This document shows, one piece after another, positions 62,633-64,000 of a stretch of 64,000 bases of DNA. Within the stretch, counting starts at the first letter, position 1, and every line of letters starts with the position of its first letter. The position numbers were made by a program, and so were the translations under genes. Origin of the DNA: Daphnia carinata (taxonomy: Eukaryota; Arthropoda; Branchiopoda; Diplostraca; Daphniidae). The stretch is taken from the NCBI RefSeq assembly GCF_022539665.2, contig NC_081333.1, positions 9,050,971 through 9,114,970 of the forward strand. The letters run 5' to 3'. The notes beneath the pieces are model-generated. The model worked only from the letters and a program-made list of their open reading frames with translations, ran no database searches and was not told the DNA's origin.

Positions 62633-64000
62633 ATAATTGAATGCTTACAGATAAACGATAAACCAATGGAAACAATGCTCACCAACAAAGCTGGCATAAA
62701 ACAATATAGGTGAATTGAGCAAGCTAAATAAAAAAAAAGGCGATATATGTAATGTGTGAACACAGCGAACACAGACAATGAAAGAGACAAATTTCGCAAA
62801 AAATATTTTATGAAAAAAAAATTTATTGACAATTCTCTGCACATTACAATTATTTTTGCAACTTTAAAAAGGCACAATAGCCCTTTCAAAAGTTGCCGTC
62901 AACCCAGGCAGGGGGAGACACTGCCTTGTTGACCCACCGGGGAGATTACCCGGTGATTGGCTAAGAGAAGCCGGAAGAAGAGCTGAAGATTTGGAACATT
63001 TTTACAGGAGCGATTAACCTTTAGTTCGGATTTGTGGGTAGCCACAGAGCCCTCCGTGAACACATCATCGGACTAAGCGGACATCCACGTCCCCTTTCCG
63101 GTCAGAGCCCTCCAAACCTCGGTATATGTTGTTTTTATATATACCGTACAGTAGGGGCATGACCCCCTACGGGCTTATTACGAGTCAAGGGGAAACGGGG
63201 CTACGGAAAGGAAGGGAGCCCAGATATGCACTTCAATTTTTTAAATATAAAATACCGTCTCAGGAATCCGAATGAAGTATAGAAATGTCATGTCATCCAT
63301 TCAATCATTACAATTTATTCAGTGTCATGCCCCAACCAAGAATTTTTTCAGATCCAATGTTACTATTAACCTATGCTGAGAAAAGAAAAACACCATTAAG
63401 CATCTCAATTGTTGCTCATGTGACTTACATGACTCATAGATTCAACTTCTGGCAGAAGCTTGGGAAAGGCCATACAAATTGCAGATGAAAATCATTGTAT
63501 AAGGCTCTTGAATGATAAAATAAAACCCCTAGAATGTTGCATTGTTGATAGTTGTGTTCCCAGTATGCTGAAATTCCTTTCCTATTGGGTAAAATTTTTT
63601 TTTGTAGATTACACCTGGTTGGCAAAAAAGAAGAGAAATGCTTTGTCATCAATTCAAAAAATTTTCAAGATAATTCCTTTCATACCTAAAGAGTCCATGT
63701 ATGATGTTCATCTCTGCAACAGCAGCAAAATTAAAACATCTTTAGGGCCATTTAAGTACCCAGCTTCACCAACACTCTGAATGTAAAGGACAAGTTGTTC
63801 TTTAGCAAGAGAGGCAGAATTATTTGAGGCTTCTAGCTGTGACAGAACTATAAAGGATTGCTGTTATCAGGATTCATTCACACAAGATGGTACTTCTCAT
63901 TAGACAATTTGCATACACTATTACTTTACCTCATACCTTAATGGTAATGCACTCTCAGTGTTTTTTAAACTGTAGGCTCACTCTTCCATCCTGTTACACT
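62630..64000 (-). repeat. Right arm of large inverted repeat, continues beyond window
   Basis: Reverse complement of 60779-62123. The two arms are separated by a 506-base spacer. The last base of the window still aligns with the left arm, so the arm continues outside. Confidence 0.9.
63690..64000 (-). pseudogene. Decayed copy of the same gene in the right arm
   Basis: On the minus strand the exon LEASNNSASLAKEQLVLY continues as IQSVGEAGYLNGPKD without the frameshift seen in the left copy. In contrast, the preceding exon has TAA where the left copy reads GAA after WKSEPTV. The two copies are therefore disabled at different sites. The 5' part of this copy lies outside the window. Confidence 0.5.

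Overview
The window reads as nuclear DNA of an arthropod, most likely a branchiopod crustacean of the Daphnia type. Genes are split into many short exons by introns that are mostly 60-120 bases, intergenic gaps are small, core promoters carry TATA plus an arthropod TCAGT-type initiator, and the content includes an insect/crustacean-type gustatory receptor and a secreted C-type lectin. The species call is inference. All exon boundaries were assembled by hand from splice signals, frame continuity and recognised protein families, with no transcript data.

Layout, left to right. A LUC7-like U1 snRNP factor (minus, cut by the window edge) lies head-to-head, 103 bases apart, with a cytosolic carboxypeptidase of the AGTPBP1/CCP1 family (1714-10527, plus). 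A complete five-exon C-type lectin gene sits inside a 3.07 kb intron of the carboxypeptidase on the opposite strand. After a 2.4 kb gap comes BTAF1/Mot1 (12976-19273), then a doubtful small spliced ORF and a gustatory receptor (20447-21936). Next are RPABC1/POLR2E (minus), GOLGA7 (plus), the proteasome ubiquitin receptor PSMD4/Rpn10 (plus), the SNARE BNIP1/Sec20 (minus) and a GTPBP2-like GTPase (plus).

From 33.3 to 58.6 kb one large gene encodes a predicted 1,648-residue coiled-coil protein with a C-terminal fibronectin-III-like domain. It has 4-7 kb 5' introns and three candidate first exons or promoters, an architecture unlike the compact housekeeping genes around it. MRPS23 (minus) follows convergently.

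The last 4 kb is a large imperfect inverted repeat: arms of at least 1.35 kb around a 0.5 kb spacer holding three tRNA-like sequences. Each arm carries a decayed copy of the same unidentified gene, broken at different places. The right arm runs off the window.

Most genes are independent housekeeping functions (splicing, tubulin trimming, transcription, proteasome, vesicle traffic, mitochondrial translation) in divergent or convergent pairs. The unusual parts are the nested antisense lectin, the unassigned coiled-coil/FN3 gene and the fold-back element.
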